Source: Labia minor (lineage: Eukaryota > Arthropoda > Insecta > Dermaptera > Spongiphoridae). Taken from it: DNA of 64,000 bases. Shown piece by piece: positions 20,008 through 30,559 of this stretch. Position 1 is the stretch's first letter, and each line of letters starts with the position of its first letter. A model generated the notes under the pieces. The model was not told the origin of the DNA, did not search any database, and saw only the letters and a program-made list of their open reading frames with translations. Made by a program: the position numbers and the translations under genes. The stretch lies in assembly GCA_963082975.1 (NCBI GenBank), contig OY720346.1, positions 30,374,720-30,438,719 on the forward strand, written 5' to 3'.

Positions 20008-22380
20008 ATGTGGTCTTTTAATAAAAATTCTCTTAATAATTATCAAAATAACCACAAAAGCTTTAATAAATACATTTATGAGAAATATAACCTAAAAATT
20101 CAAAAGCAGGTAAGGAGTTATGATGGATTAATTGTTAAAAAAGCAAAATTATTAAGTTCTTTGAATTTCTTAAAAAGATGTCGTGATCAAGATATTATAC
20201 CAAAAGGCTTTTATATTAAGCGAGTTGTATACACAAAAAGAGCGACTAGCATATATAATAATGCTAGTTTGGCTCTGTTACGAGAACGCATCACAAATAT
20301 CAGGCAAGTTTTATTTACATTAGACACTGATTTATTCAATATATATAATAATCTAAAATCTGTTTTAACCCAGGAAGAAATTTCTTATTTGCAGCACGTA
20401 TCCCAGACACACTTTAAATTTACACATAAAAAACAAACCGATATTCAAAAATCAAAATTTGATAAACTTTCATTCAATAAGACTAAAACATCTATTCAGA
20501 ATTTTGATAATAACAAATTAGTAGTCAATCTATCAAATAAAAGTCTTGACAAAAATACCATCTCAGTGTTAGCAAAAGGACCAAAGTTCTCCATAGCACC
20601 GAATAAAATTCCAAAAATTGAGATAGTTAGTTCAATTGAATCATCCTTATATAACTTACCAAACAACATTGCAGAGGAAATTAGATTTGATACGATTAAC
20701 ATACTGAAAAATGCTAAACCACCCAAACCAAATTTGACAAAATCTGAGATGCGTGCTCTGAAGGAAATTAGAAACGATGACTCTCTAAAGATTATCCCTG
20801 CCGACAAAGGTAACGCCACTGTTGTAATGAATACAGTGGATTATAAACAAAAAATGGAAAATATTTTGAATTCTTCTACCTACGAAATACAGAAAAAAGA
20901 TCCAACGGATAAATTCTGTAGAAAACTAAAATCAATAATAAAGAATCTACCTATTGAGGAAAAAGATAAAGATAAATTAAAACCGAAAGATCCACAAATA
21001 CCAAAAATATACGGTAATCCCAAAATCCATAAAACCAACAAACCTTTAAGACCAATAGTTAGTCAAATCAATTCAGTGACTTACAACTCATCAAAATATC
21101 TAGCACATTTGTTAAAACCATTTACAGGTACTAATTTTTCATACGTTAAAAATTCCACCCACTTAGTAGAAATGTTATCAAAAGTAGAAATTACAAAAAA
21201 TGATATATTGGTGAGTCTGGATGTGGACTCCTTGTACACAAATGTTCCTATTGACGAGACCATTGAGATTATAAAATCAAACATTACATTAGATAAAAAT
21301 ACTCTCGAATTAATAGAATTTTGCCAAAAATCTACATACTTTATTTATGATAAAAAGATTTATAAGCAAAAAGAAGGATGTGCTATGGGTAGTCCACTAA
21401 GCCCAGTATTCGCTAACATATTCATGGAAGAATTTGAATCAAAATTGGTCAATAATGCAATAAAGAAACCAAAACTGTTTCTTAGATATGTGGATGATAT
21501 TTTGATGATTTGGCCTCATGGTAAGGATTCTTTAGTTAAATTTGTAGAAGCAGCAAATAATTTACATAAAAATATAAAACTAAGCGTTGAATGGGAAATA
21601 AATGAAGAGTTACCGTTTCTTGATGTATTAATTAAAAAGAAACAGAATAGATTAAGGTTTGATATTTTCAGGAAAACAACTCACACCAACAGATATATCC
21701 ACGCAGATTCCCACCACCATCCATCACAAAAATATGGAGTGATAAAAACACTGCACAAAAGAGCCGAAGAGATATGCTCAAATGAAAACATTAAAAAAGA
21801 AAAACAACGATTGAAGGAAGCTTTCATAAACAATGGCTTCTCGGAATATGAAATTAGGAAATTCAGTAAAACAAAAAAGACAGAAATCAAAAATGAAAAT
21901 GAAAAACCAATATACAGATCACAAATAACATTACCTTATATAAAAGGAACAACAGAAAAAATAGCGTCAAAATTGAGGAAACACAACATCAGAGTAACAT
22001 ATAAACCTCATAAACAAATGTCTTCTCTCACCTCAAATATAAAAGACAAAATTAAAAACGAAAATAATGGAGTTTATAAGGTAACTTGTGAATGCAAAAA
22101 AGTATACATTGGTGAAACAAGTAGAAAGATTTCTACAAGACTGTCTGAACATGAGAGAGCCATTAGATTGAAACATCCAAATCAATCAGCAATTGCAGAA
22201 CATGCCTTAACAACAGGACATAAAATAAATTTAGATAATGTAGAAACACTTCATATTGAAAATAATTGGTGGAAAAGAAAAATAAAAGAATCTATAGAAA
22301 TTGATAATCATCCCAATAATATTAACAAAGAGGATGGATATAGACTTAATAAGATGTGGAACATAGTGTTGGATGAGTAA
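20008..22380 (+). CDS. Penelope-like reverse transcriptase with GIY-YIG endonuclease
   Basis: Intact 790-residue ORF. I chose the ATG at 20008 because it is the first in-frame ATG after the predicted transcription start. The protein copies element RNA into DNA at a nick made by its own endonuclease. Domains in order: a basic N-terminal region (to about 260); DKGNATVV near residue 268; PKIHK and PLRPIVS; RT motif A LDVDSLYTN near 404; motif B GCAMGSPLSPVFANI near 457; motif C YVDD near 493; LPFLDVLI; and a C-terminal GIY-YIG domain near 687-780 with GVYKV, VYIGETSRKISTRLSEH and WWKRKIKESIEI, supplying the expected Tyr, Arg, His and Glu residues. This order defines endonuclease-bearing Penelope-like elements, and the length is normal. 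All catalytic motifs look intact, so this copy may be active. Tandem neighbours supply its promoter. Confidence 0.95.
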   Translation: MWSFNKNSLNNYQNNHKSFNKYIYEKYNLKIQKQVRSYDGLIVKKAKLLSSLNFLKRCRDQDIIPKGFYIKRVVYTKRATSIYNNASLALLRERITNIRQVLFTLDTDLFNIYNNLKSVLTQEEISYLQHVSQTHFKFTHKKQTDIQKSKFDKLSFNKTKTSIQNFDNNKLVVNLSNKSLDKNTISVLAKGPKFSIAPNKIPKIEIVSSIESSLYNLPNNIAEEIRFDTINILKNAKPPKPNLTKSEMRALKEIRNDDSLKIIPADKGNATVVMNTVDYKQKMENILNSSTYEIQKKDPTDKFCRKLKSIIKNLPIEEKDKDKLKPKDPQIPKIYGNPKIHKTNKPLRPIVSQINSVTYNSSKYLAHLLKPFTGTNFSYVKNSTHLVEMLSKVEITKNDILVSLDVDSLYTNVPIDETIEIIKSNITLDKNTLELIEFCQKSTYFIYDKKIYKQKEGCAMGSPLSPVFANIFMEEFESKLVNNAIKKPKLFLRYVDDILMIWPHGKDSLVKFVEAANNLHKNIKLSVEWEINEELPFLDVLIKKKQNRLRFDIFRKTTHTNRYIHADSHHHPSQKYGVIKTLHKRAEEICSNENIKKEKQRLKEAFINNGFSEYEIRKFSKTKKTEIKNENEKPIYRSQITLPYIKGTTEKIASKLRKHNIRVTYKPHKQMSSLTSNIKDKIKNENNGVYKVTCECKKVYIGETSRKISTRLSEHERAIRLKHPNQSAIAEHALTTGHKINLDNVETLHIENNWWKRKIKESIEIDNHPNNINKEDGYRLNKMWNIVLDE

Positions 22381-22806
22381 AATTTGTCAGATTAAATTAA
22401 ATATAATTAATCTAATGTGTATTTGTGTATATATCTTGATTATGGAAATAATTTAGTATCTTCATTTTAGAGACATAATGCACTATCATACTTCTTGATT
22501 GTAAACGCTTGCTTTGACAATTGCTGCTGACTTCATGTTGAGATTAAGAATTGGCGGTAAAAATTGGAGCCAAAAATTGGCGCCAATATCACTGCCTATA
22601 TAAGAGGTGACGTGTCCCGACATGCATCAGTCCGCTTGAATCGGAGCAAGCGTACGGTTACTTGAAAACGACTGCAGAATAAGCAGTTGAAACGTTGTAC
22701 AATTATTTTAATTTAATAAATAATTTTATACAAATAATGTGGTCTTTTAATAAAAATTCTCTTAATAATTATCAAAATAACCACAAAAGCTTTAATAAAT
22801 ACATTT
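20844..22806 (+). repeat. Pseudo-LTR, right copy (1,963 bp)
   Basis: Second copy of 18115-20077. It ends after TTTAATAAATACATTT, where the element sequence stops and the target duplication begins. Confidence 0.92.
22597..22660 (+). promoter_or_regulatory. Penelope core promoter, right unit, facing the flank
   Basis: Exact repeat of the TATA/Inr/DPE promoter, with TATATAA at 22597 and A(+1) at 22629. As the third unit is cut after about 120 bases, a transcript starting here would run into the right flanking DNA. Confidence 0.6.
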
Positions 22807-22819
22807 AAAAACAATTTTT

Positions 22820-22862
22820 CTAACCACTGGTCTAAGATATTTTGATAATAAAAATAACATAT
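22820..22862 (-). other. tRNA-like/SINE head split by the Penelope array (right part)
   Basis: Carries the A-box-like TTAGACCAGTGGTTAGAA on the minus strand; its partner is at 18010-18061. Confidence 0.4.
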
Positions 22863-23039
22863 TTTTACCATCTTTCGAAGACATTTATTTGTTTTGTTGT
22901 TGTTTATTTTTTTTGAGAGAGATTAATAAATATATATATATTTTATTAAAAATAAATATTTTTAATTTTATTTCTAAATTAAATAATAAATTTTAAAATA
23001 TTTTAAATAAAAAAAAATATTAATACAATTTCAGTTAAT

Positions 23040-23290
23040 AAATAAAAATGGATGTCATGTGACGTCACCCATATATAATTTTAAATTAAGAAATAAATGA
23101 AATTAAATTAAATTAAGAAAATAATGAAAATGTACTTTTCCTGAGATGTGATCAATAAAACTCAATTTTTCTTTATAAATACTATATCTAGTGTGAATTT
23201 GAAAAAAATCGTTAGAGCGGTTTTTGAGAACCCATGGCTATATATATATATATATATATATATACAATTTTAGCTAGCATAATAAGATAA
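23040..23290 (+). repeat. rep5 copy 1, non-autonomous repeat with (AT)n tract
   Basis: Contains GTGACGTCAC, then CTGAGATGTGATCAATAAAA, AATACTATATCTAGTGTGAA, a GGTTTTTGAGAACCCATGGC segment, an (AT)n run (23237-23264) and the end ACAATTTTAGCTAGCATAAT. A second copy lies at 46681-46875. Confidence 0.6.
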
Positions 23291-23299
23291 GATAGGTAT

Positions 23300-23860
23300 T
23301 TTTAAGAAAATTTTAATATGAGAGCTATATAAATTGATTAGAAAAAGAAAAATATTTAAAATAAATAAAATAATAAGTGAAGTTCTTGTATTACATTCGT
23401 ATGAAATTATGTACAACACGAACTATTAAGGTTGAATGTTTTCAATGTTTAAAGAAATAATAAAATACTATTTTTAGAATGAGTATATTATAGATTATGT
23501 ATGTTTAGGTTACTCGCCATAAATACTGATATTAAACTGAAATACTATAAATAAATATAATAAATTTTCAAAATTATCCCTAACATAAATTGAATAGAAT
23601 GAACTTTAAGCTCAAATTTTCGACTTTACTTTTTAAAGGATTTTTTTTCATTTCTGGAATTTAATTTTGATATTTATATAAATTAATAGCATTATAATTT
23701 GATAACACCAGGACAAATAAAAATTAAAAATATTTTAGAAATTATTGTAGTTTTTGAACAGTTTATTTTGTCAAAACTCATTTATTTCATTTAAAATAAT
23801 AATATAATCAACAAATCAATAAATATCACAGAAAATCAGTATCTAAATAATATTGCAATG
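23300..23860. other. AT-rich intergenic DNA
   Basis: No features were recognised. Confidence 0.5.
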
Positions 23861-23865
23861 GTCCT

Positions 23866-24152
23866 TTTCCGGTTTCCGGAATTGCACCAAAAGTTGATCA
23901 ATTCATCCCACTGATGCATTAAGTAAATATACCAAATTTCATCAAAATCGGTTGAGCCGTTCAGGCTGTACACATCTATACGGACGGACGGACGGACAGA
24001 CGGACAGACGGACAGACGGACGGACAGACATCATGCTAAAAATACTTTTTTCTGTTTAGAAAATGCATGATTCGTGGAGATATGTAAAAATCTCCACATG
24101 TGAAATTTGGTGTGAAAACAATACCTCCCTTACTATCGTCGGTCGGTAAAAA
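23866..24152 (-). mobile_element. HINE-1 left-half copy
   Basis: Minus-strand copy from the 5' end (TTTTTTACCGACCGACGATAG, ending at 24152) through a long irregular (GTCY)n tract (about 23980-24030) to the CCGGAAACCGGAAAAGG region. The second 5' module and the right half are absent. Confidence 0.75.
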
Positions 24153-24263
24153 ATTGAAAAAAAAGTCGAAAATGTTTAAAACATTTTACCTTTTTTCGAA
24201 AATGTTTTTTAAGAGCCTATTTATATTCACTAACTTAATCATTTTTTTTAAATGACATTTTCT

Positions 24264-24300
24264 CTTAGGGGGGCGCGCCCCACAGGTTGAGAATAACTGC
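24264..24300 (-). mobile_element. hAT-type terminal sequence
   Basis: Minus strand reads GGCAGTTATTCTCAACCTGT followed by GGGGCGCGCCCC, very like hAT ends of the CAGTGGTTCTCAACCTGTGGG type. No partner was identified. Confidence 0.5.
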
Positions 24301-25240
24301 CAGAGTGGAAGTATTTTACTTTATAATTTTTATTGATTGATTGATAATTTATAAATTTTTAAAAAATAGTCAATACATTAATAAATAATTATATACTAAT
24401 TATTAGTTATAATCCCCTAATTTTAATATAAAAGTTATTTTATATATATTTTATATTCCTATTAAGATTTATATGTAAAATCGGTCTATATAATTAGAAA
24501 AAAATTAACATATTAACCCTTCTCCTTCCATCCCTCCTACAGAAAATCTAGGGCGTGTGAAATTTTATTCAGTTATTATAACATAATAATTAAGATAAAA
24601 TGAAATTTATTTATTTATCGGAACTAATTAAATTATTTACAAATAAAAAAAAAAACAACATAATATTATAGGATAATTAAATAGCTTCTGTAATAAAAAA
24701 AACAAACACATACACACATATACATAAACACACGTATAATATAATTAATTAATTATTATTAAATTATGCCCTAAATAAATACACACACGCACAGACATGT
24801 AAAGTATTTCGTGTATATAATAGGCGAAAATTCGAATCAATCAATCAATGATGAAAAAAAAATTACTAATTGGTGAAAAAAATTCGAAATTAGAAATTTG
24901 TTCGTTCTTCTTTTGCCCTGTGGGCTTCCTTCATCATATGAATTGATTGTGTTATTATTATCATTATCATTATTATTACTAATATTATATTTATTTTTCG
25001 CAACGGTCACTGATCGATTCTTTTTGCTATCTAATTTACGATGTTTTCCTGCAGTAAGAAATTATCTCTGTTAATTAAAACAAGCGTTGTTTTTTTAATT
25101 TAAAATTCAGAAGAATATAATCCTACAGGCCATTAGGTTAAAAATTGACAGAAATATATTTCTTATTTTTTCTAGATTTTTTCTCAATGCTATATACTTC
25201 TATTATAATAAAACTCGTTTATATTTACCTATTTGTATGG
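24300..25240. other. AT-rich intergenic DNA
   Basis: Includes ACACAC-type simple runs near 24700-24800. No gene or repeat could be supported. Confidence 0.5.
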
Positions 25241-25244
25241 GGCT

Positions 25245-25325
25245 ATTAAATTCGAAAGTTCTTGCAATTCATCGTTATTCAATCTCAACCATTCCTCAAC
25301 CATTTTTGGCCCATAAACACTTATA
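25245..25325 (-). pseudogene. RTE 3' fragment
   Basis: Shares ATTCGAAAGTTCTTG and TTTGGCCCATAAACACT with the RTE remnant at 9957-10720 in the same orientation, with the interval deleted. Confidence 0.4.
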
Positions 25326-25329
25326 TTAT

Positions 25330-25955
25330 AAATAAATATTACAATTGTTTTTTTAAGGATTTTTACATATGTATTAAAGAAAAAATATTATTATTTTAAA
25401 AGGTTAAAAAATGGCTGGTTCATTTCTAATGGTTTTATTTTTAGGACTTTCTATATGCACTCATCATATTACATACCTGAAATTATAATTTTTCTAATTT
25501 TAAAAATGTTTTAAATAAAATTAAATTCTTATTTTTATAATAAATTCTATAAATGTTCATTTATTGATTTTATTAATTTATTTGATATTTTTTTTTCTTA
25601 TTTTATTAATTAATAAAAATTTAAAACCTTTTTAGTGCGTTAAAAAAATTTTTTTATGTTTTAATTTGTAAAATTCTATAAGCAGGTTATGTTATACATT
25701 TATTTAAATGTTGTATTTAATTACTAGAAAATATTTTGTAATTTTATAAACTTTTTTTTTTCTTTTAAGTAATATTTATATAAAAATAGTTTTTAGACTA
25801 TTTAAATAAAAAAACAAATATAAAACTATTACTCTCAGACTTCCCAAAGTTATAATAGTTTGAAGGTAAGGGGGACAAATCTCCCGTCAAAGTGATAAGA
25901 GGATCGAATGTGGTCTCAGCAGCTAGTATCAAATAATTCATTGATCCTTTATATT
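25330..25955. other. AT-rich intergenic DNA
   Basis: A mixed-composition islet at 25855-25930 has no recognised identity. Confidence 0.4.
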
Positions 25956-25959
25956 TATA

Positions 25960-27060
25960 TTGGGTGAAGGAAAAAGTCTTTTCGGTTTTTTTGTACCAAT
26001 GTTAATGAAATTTTTCTTTATTGATAATCAATTTTAATCAAGTACATACTGCCCATTATTATCTATGACCTTTTGCCATTTGCCGGGTAATTTCATAATT
26101 CCATCGATGTAGAACTTCTGTTGTTTACTGGCAAAAATTTGGCCACAGTGTTTTTGACGGATGTTTTGTTGGCCAATTTTTTTCCATCAAGGAAGTTTTG
26201 CAAAGACCGAAACAAATGGTAGCCGGATGGCGCAAGGTCTGGTCTATATGGTGGATGCATTAAAACTTCCCAACCAAGTTCAATCAGTTTGCGAGTCATC
26301 AAAGATGTGTGAGGCCGGGCGTTGTCATGATGGTAGACAACACCCTTTCTATTGATCAATTCTGGCCGCTTGTTTTGAATTGCGTGCTGTATTCTAGTTA
26401 ATTGTTCACAGTAGAGAACCGAATTAATAGTTTGGCTTGGTTGTAGCACCTCATAATAAACTATTCCTTTCCAATCCCACCATACACACAACATAACCTT
26501 ATTGGCCGTCAATCCAGGCTTCGAAGTCGTGTGTGATGATTCACCGGCCTTTGTCCACGACCATTGGCGTTTTTTATTCTCGTATTTTATCCATTTTTCA
26601 TCGCCCGTCACAACTTGCTTGAAAAATGGGTCGATTTCATTACGTTTTAACAACATTTCACTGATAGAAATTCAATCAATTAAATTTTTTTGCGTTAAAT
26701 CGTGCGGAACCCAAATATCGAATATTTTTGAGAAGCCAGCCTTTTTTAAATGATTCCAAACAGTTTTCTGATCGATGTTTTGAGTGCTTGCATGCAGATC
26801 TAACTCAGCTGGCCGGCCAGAACGAGGTGCATCTTTCACATCGAAATTTCCAGAACGGAATCGATTAAACCAAAGTTTTACGGTACTTTCCGAAACAGCA
26901 TCCTCACCGTAAACTGCACAGATTTTCCTGCATGTTTTCGCACCAGATTTGCCCTTCTTATAATAAAAAAACATAATATAGCGGATTTCTTCGGAAATTT
27001 CACTCATTTTCATACGATTATAACTTTTAACACAAATAACGCGAATAATAAAGCACCCAA
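25960..27060 (-). mobile_element. mariner element, about 1.1 kb
   Basis: Short terminal match TTGGGTG (25960-25966) and CACCCAA (27054-27060) bracket the transposase remnant. Similarity of the ends beyond seven bases is weak, so the exact limits are approximate. Confidence 0.6.
26034..27013 (-). pseudogene. mariner transposase, inactivated
   Basis: DD34D-type mariner transposase (SETMAR-like motifs) that would cut and paste its own element. Start ATG at 27013. N-terminal helix-turn-helix: KICAVYGEDAVSESTVKLWF and FRSGNFDVKDAPRSGRP; then WVPHDLTQKNLID. Defects: an internal deletion after SGRPAELD, removing about 30 residues of the linker; an in-frame TGA at 26657-26659 where an Arg (CGA) codon would be expected, a likely CpG decay; and a frameshift near the C-terminus, after which the last part continues in another frame to a stop at 26034. 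The first catalytic Asp (VTGDEKW) and second (HHDNARPH) are kept, but the third motif reads APSGYHLF, so the third Asp is now Gly. The copy cannot make active transposase. Confidence 0.85.
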
Positions 27061-27308
27061 CTACAAAAATATAACCTGTAATGTCAACTTTAAAACTTTT
27101 TTTTTTATTTCATTCTTTATTTTTTAATTTATTCACTAAATTAATTATATATTAAATTTAATTTGTTATAATGAAAAACAAGCCCTTAGGATTCATATTA
27201 TTATTATTATTATATTTTAATTTGAAGAATTGTGAATGAAATGGAACGAAATCTAAAGAAAGACTTGACTATAGGTATTTTATTTGACTTGGTGTTGTTT
27301 GTTATATG

Positions 27309-27808
27309 GCAGGGATGGCGAACCTATGGCACGCACAAAGTCAGTTATTAGGTTAATAAAACAAGAAGGATTTCTTTTAAAAATGTCAAAATGTGAATTT
27401 GCCAAAAATTCAATTAAATATTGGAAATAATATAATGAGTCTATTCCACTATAATCTAAAATCAATAAAAATGAATACAATAAAAATAAAATAATAATAA
27501 ACAATTTTTAGGGAAGATATTTATCACAAATAAATTCCAAATTTTTTAATAATCATTTTATTTTTTACCGATCTACGATAGTAAGGGAGGTATTGTTTGG
27601 TATAAAGTTTAATATTTAAAATTATAACATTTTTATACAGGATAGTTAGAAGATATACAAAAATATTTGATTATATATTAACTTAAAAAAGGACACATAA
27701 TGGAGAAAAAAGTAATGACAATTTTATTGCTCGTTAGTTACTTAATAAAGATTTTTTATAATTTTGTGCCACGAATATCCACAAAGGTTCGTCATCTCTG
27801 GTGTATGT
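27309..27808 (+). mobile_element. hAT-type MITE, about 0.5 kb
   Basis: Left end CAGGGATGGCGAACCTATGG and right end (reverse complement) CAGAGATGACGAACCTTTG form imperfect terminal inverted repeats of hAT type. The 8-mer GTTATATG occurs just before the left end (27301-27308) and at 27809-27816, eight bases beyond the right CTG. This may be the target duplication with a small end extension, or the duplication may instead be decayed and adjacent. No transposase ORF. It contains a 38-base HINE-1 fragment. Confidence 0.55.
27561..27598 (+). mobile_element. Solitary HINE-1 5' end
   Basis: Only the first 38 bases (TTTTTACCGATCTACGATAG, AAGGGAGGTATTGTTT) of HINE-1 are present. Confidence 0.6.
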
Positions 27809-27819
27809 GTTATATGAAA

Positions 27820-30390
27820 GTTTCGATTTATTAATATCTCTTCTTCCTTAGAAGAAACTTATATATCTGTGACTTTACGACTAATAAATAGATAAAATAG
27901 AATTAAAATGAAAGAATAATCGGTATATAGAAGATACGCATTTACTCCATTAACATGAATTAATTAAGTTCTTAAAAACTAATTTATGTTTAGATGTTGA
28001 TAAAATTTATAGCCTATGTTGAAATATATTAAAATATTTTGGTGAAATTTCATTGTAAACAGATCAGCCAATTTTAAGTTTCTAAAGACTCAATTTTCCC
28101 GGTCAGACAGTTAGATGTTCTATAGACATATTTGAAATTCTGACTAATATGAAGACAAAAACTTTTTTTTTATTATTCGTAGATAATAATATTGATAATA
28201 TTATTTTTAAATTGTGTAAAAGAAGGAAGTAACAGAGAGAAAGAGAGAGAGAGAGAGTTTTCATTTATTGTAAATTGTAATTCCAATTGAGTGCGCAAGA
28301 AGCTCAGATCTCAGTCTCCAACAGACAAAGATCAGCGAAATTCTAGAGGTAGTAGCGGTTAATGGCCTTCAATCCTCTACTAATCTTTCATTAAATAGAA
28401 TGTATCATTTTTGTACTCGTGGGAAAAATTAATAGAATTTGAAAGCTGAGTAAAATATAATTTTATTTTATATTATTTATATTAAATATATAATATTATA
28501 ATATTATTTAGTACCAGATACATCTAATGCTCGATTCTTAAAAATATTAAATAAATAAATAATATAATATTATTTATTATTAAAACTTTTATTATTTAGA
28601 CGAAATTTTAGACGAATCCTTATTTTAAATAAATCAAAAAGATTATTTTACTAATCAATAAATTTGATGTTAATGAACAATTAAACTGGAATTTTTATGT
28701 TTTTCCTTTTATTGGACCTCTCCTACAGAAATTTTTAATACAAAAAAATATTAATATTAATATAATCAGTCACTACAGGATCTTTTACACCTTATTCAAT
28801 AATAAATTTTCGAACATACTTATATTAATAAACAAAATCCTATAAAAAAACAAAAATACTTAATTATTTAAACATAAATATTTAATTGACTCAAATCATT
28901 TTTTTTTTATTTTTAATAACGTTTTTCACAAATGAAAATGCTTTAAATTATACATTAATTAAAAAGTTGGTGTTTTTTGTAAATTCAAAATTTTACTAAT
29001 TAATAGTTGAATAATTAATTATAATAATACTACAATAATAATTTTGATATGCAATCTAGTAAAATAAATAAAATTAAAAGATTTTAAATATATATATATA
29101 TAAATCTACACATCTTTTAAATTTAAAAAGAAAATAAGGTAAATAGGATAGTTATTTTCCGGTTGGTAGATGTTCTAGATGGTGGGATTGGAGGGAGAAT
29201 GAATGGGACGGTATAACGTTGTTGTTAATATTAACAATCCATCCCTCATAATTGATTTTAATTCTCTTGTTTGACTTGTTTGCAATTGAAGTCGAAAGTT
29301 TTTAATGGAAATGGGGCGGCGATGTGTTTTACTTGTTTGCAGGTCGCTAGCGGTATTCTCTTTTCCTGCCGTCCTTTTACGTCCAACCATCAACGAAATA
29401 GCAAAACCCTACCTCCCCCACCCTTCGGGTATTTTTGACATGACCTACCTATTTAACTTTACATCTATTCACATTTGACTAACACCTAAATTTTCTTTCT
29501 TTTTGTTTTATCCTTCTCCCTTTTTCAATTCATTTACATTTATTAAATATAAATAAATTAATATTTATTAATTTTTATTATAGCTATATTAATCCATTTT
29601 GTACATTAATTTTAAAATATATATTTTTTTCGTTTATTTGAAAATTTTTATTTTTTAACGTGGATTTTTTTTTAAATGTTATTTCATTGAGTATCGTTGT
29701 TAGAAGGATGAGTAGGAGGAAGAGGAGTGAGAACTTCCAATCATGTTAATGGCCAATCCCGTTGCATTCAATGTTTGTCTCTATGTAAGTATATCGAAGA
29801 CGTCGACATATTCCTTCTATGGAAACCCGATCGCTACTGTAGACTCTCCATTCATCCATTCATTCATTCATTCATTGAGACAAACTATTAACTAAATTAT
29901 TAATTTTATCATAATATCTATTATAATAATAATAATTTCGAGCGTGAAAACAAATTCCGTAAAATCATGCATGGATTTTCAGCCAATAACGTATCTCTCC
30001 ACAGGAAAAATATGTCACTTGTCATATGTCACTTCAATCAAGGGCTGTAACTTCTTTCTCTAACTTTCGAAAATATCTTTGTGTATATCCTAAGTTGATC
30101 TGATATCATCTTGAAAAATAAACATATAAACAGATTAAGTGCTACAAATGTGCTTAGCGAAATTTTATTCCTCTAATTCAATAACTTCTTGGTGTTTTAT
30201 TTTTTTGCTATTCTATATAATATAATATAATATTGAATAATCTGGGCAGGTTTCATTTTTTGGCAAAACTCATCAATCTACAGGTACATATCAATAAAAA
30301 TCAAAGCTTCTTAAAATCATAACATTGCTATGAATATACCTGAAAATATAACCGAAAAAAATAATTTAAAAATTATTTTTTTAAGTTAAT
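27820..30390. other. AT-rich DNA with mixed-composition islets
   Basis: Islets at 28265-28385, 29160-29440 and 29700-29830. The minus strand at 29393-29175 is open for 72 codons (start MMVGRKRTAGKENTASDLQ) with locally raised GC, so it could be an exon, but no family is recognisable. Simple repeats: (AG)n at about 28236-28258 and (CATT)n at about 29848-29878. Confidence 0.35.
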
Positions 30391-30395
30391 AAACA

Positions 30396-30431
30396 AACAA
30401 TACCTCCCTTACTATCGTCGGTCGGTAAAAA
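30396..30431 (-). mobile_element. Solitary HINE-1 5' end
   Basis: Second isolated 5' terminus (TTACCGACCGACGATAGTAA on the minus strand) with nothing else of the element next to it. Confidence 0.65.
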
Positions 30432-30559
30432 TAAATAACTCAATGAGTATTCACAATTGAATTTATAAACTTTATTAAAATATAATAATTATTATAATAT
30501 TTTTAAATCAAAGATTTTAATCAGCAAATATTTAGCTTATAAAAACTAATTTGTGGTAC

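Larger units (their letters stand above)
18115..20077 (+). repeat. Pseudo-LTR, left copy (1,963 bp)
   Basis: Direct repeat of 20844-22806 at a constant offset of 2,729. It covers the C-terminal two thirds of the ORF, the 3' UTR, the core promoter and the first codons of the next unit. Confidence 0.92.
18062..22805 (+). mobile_element. Penelope-like retroelement in tandem arrangement
   Basis: The array consists of a 53-bp inverted 5' segment (18062-18114), a 5'-truncated unit, a full-length unit and the first roughly 120 bases of a third unit. It is flanked by the 14-base direct repeat TAAAAACAATTTTT at 18048-18061 and 22806-22819, so the whole array behaves as one insertion. Tandem partial copies (pseudo-LTRs) with a terminal inversion are characteristic of Penelope-like elements. 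The encoded protein has reverse transcriptase and GIY-YIG endonuclease domains. The two long units look identical wherever I compared them, implying recent insertion. Confidence 0.93.

Noticed and set aside
18952..21890. Minus-strand frames inside the Penelope units (e.g. 18352-18555, 18952-19161, 20496-20819, 21081-21284, 21681-21890)
   Set aside because: They lie antisense within a well-supported RT/endonuclease ORF and show no domain.
26161..26753. Plus-strand ORFs across the mariner at 26034-27013
   Set aside because: Antisense to recognisable transposase motifs.
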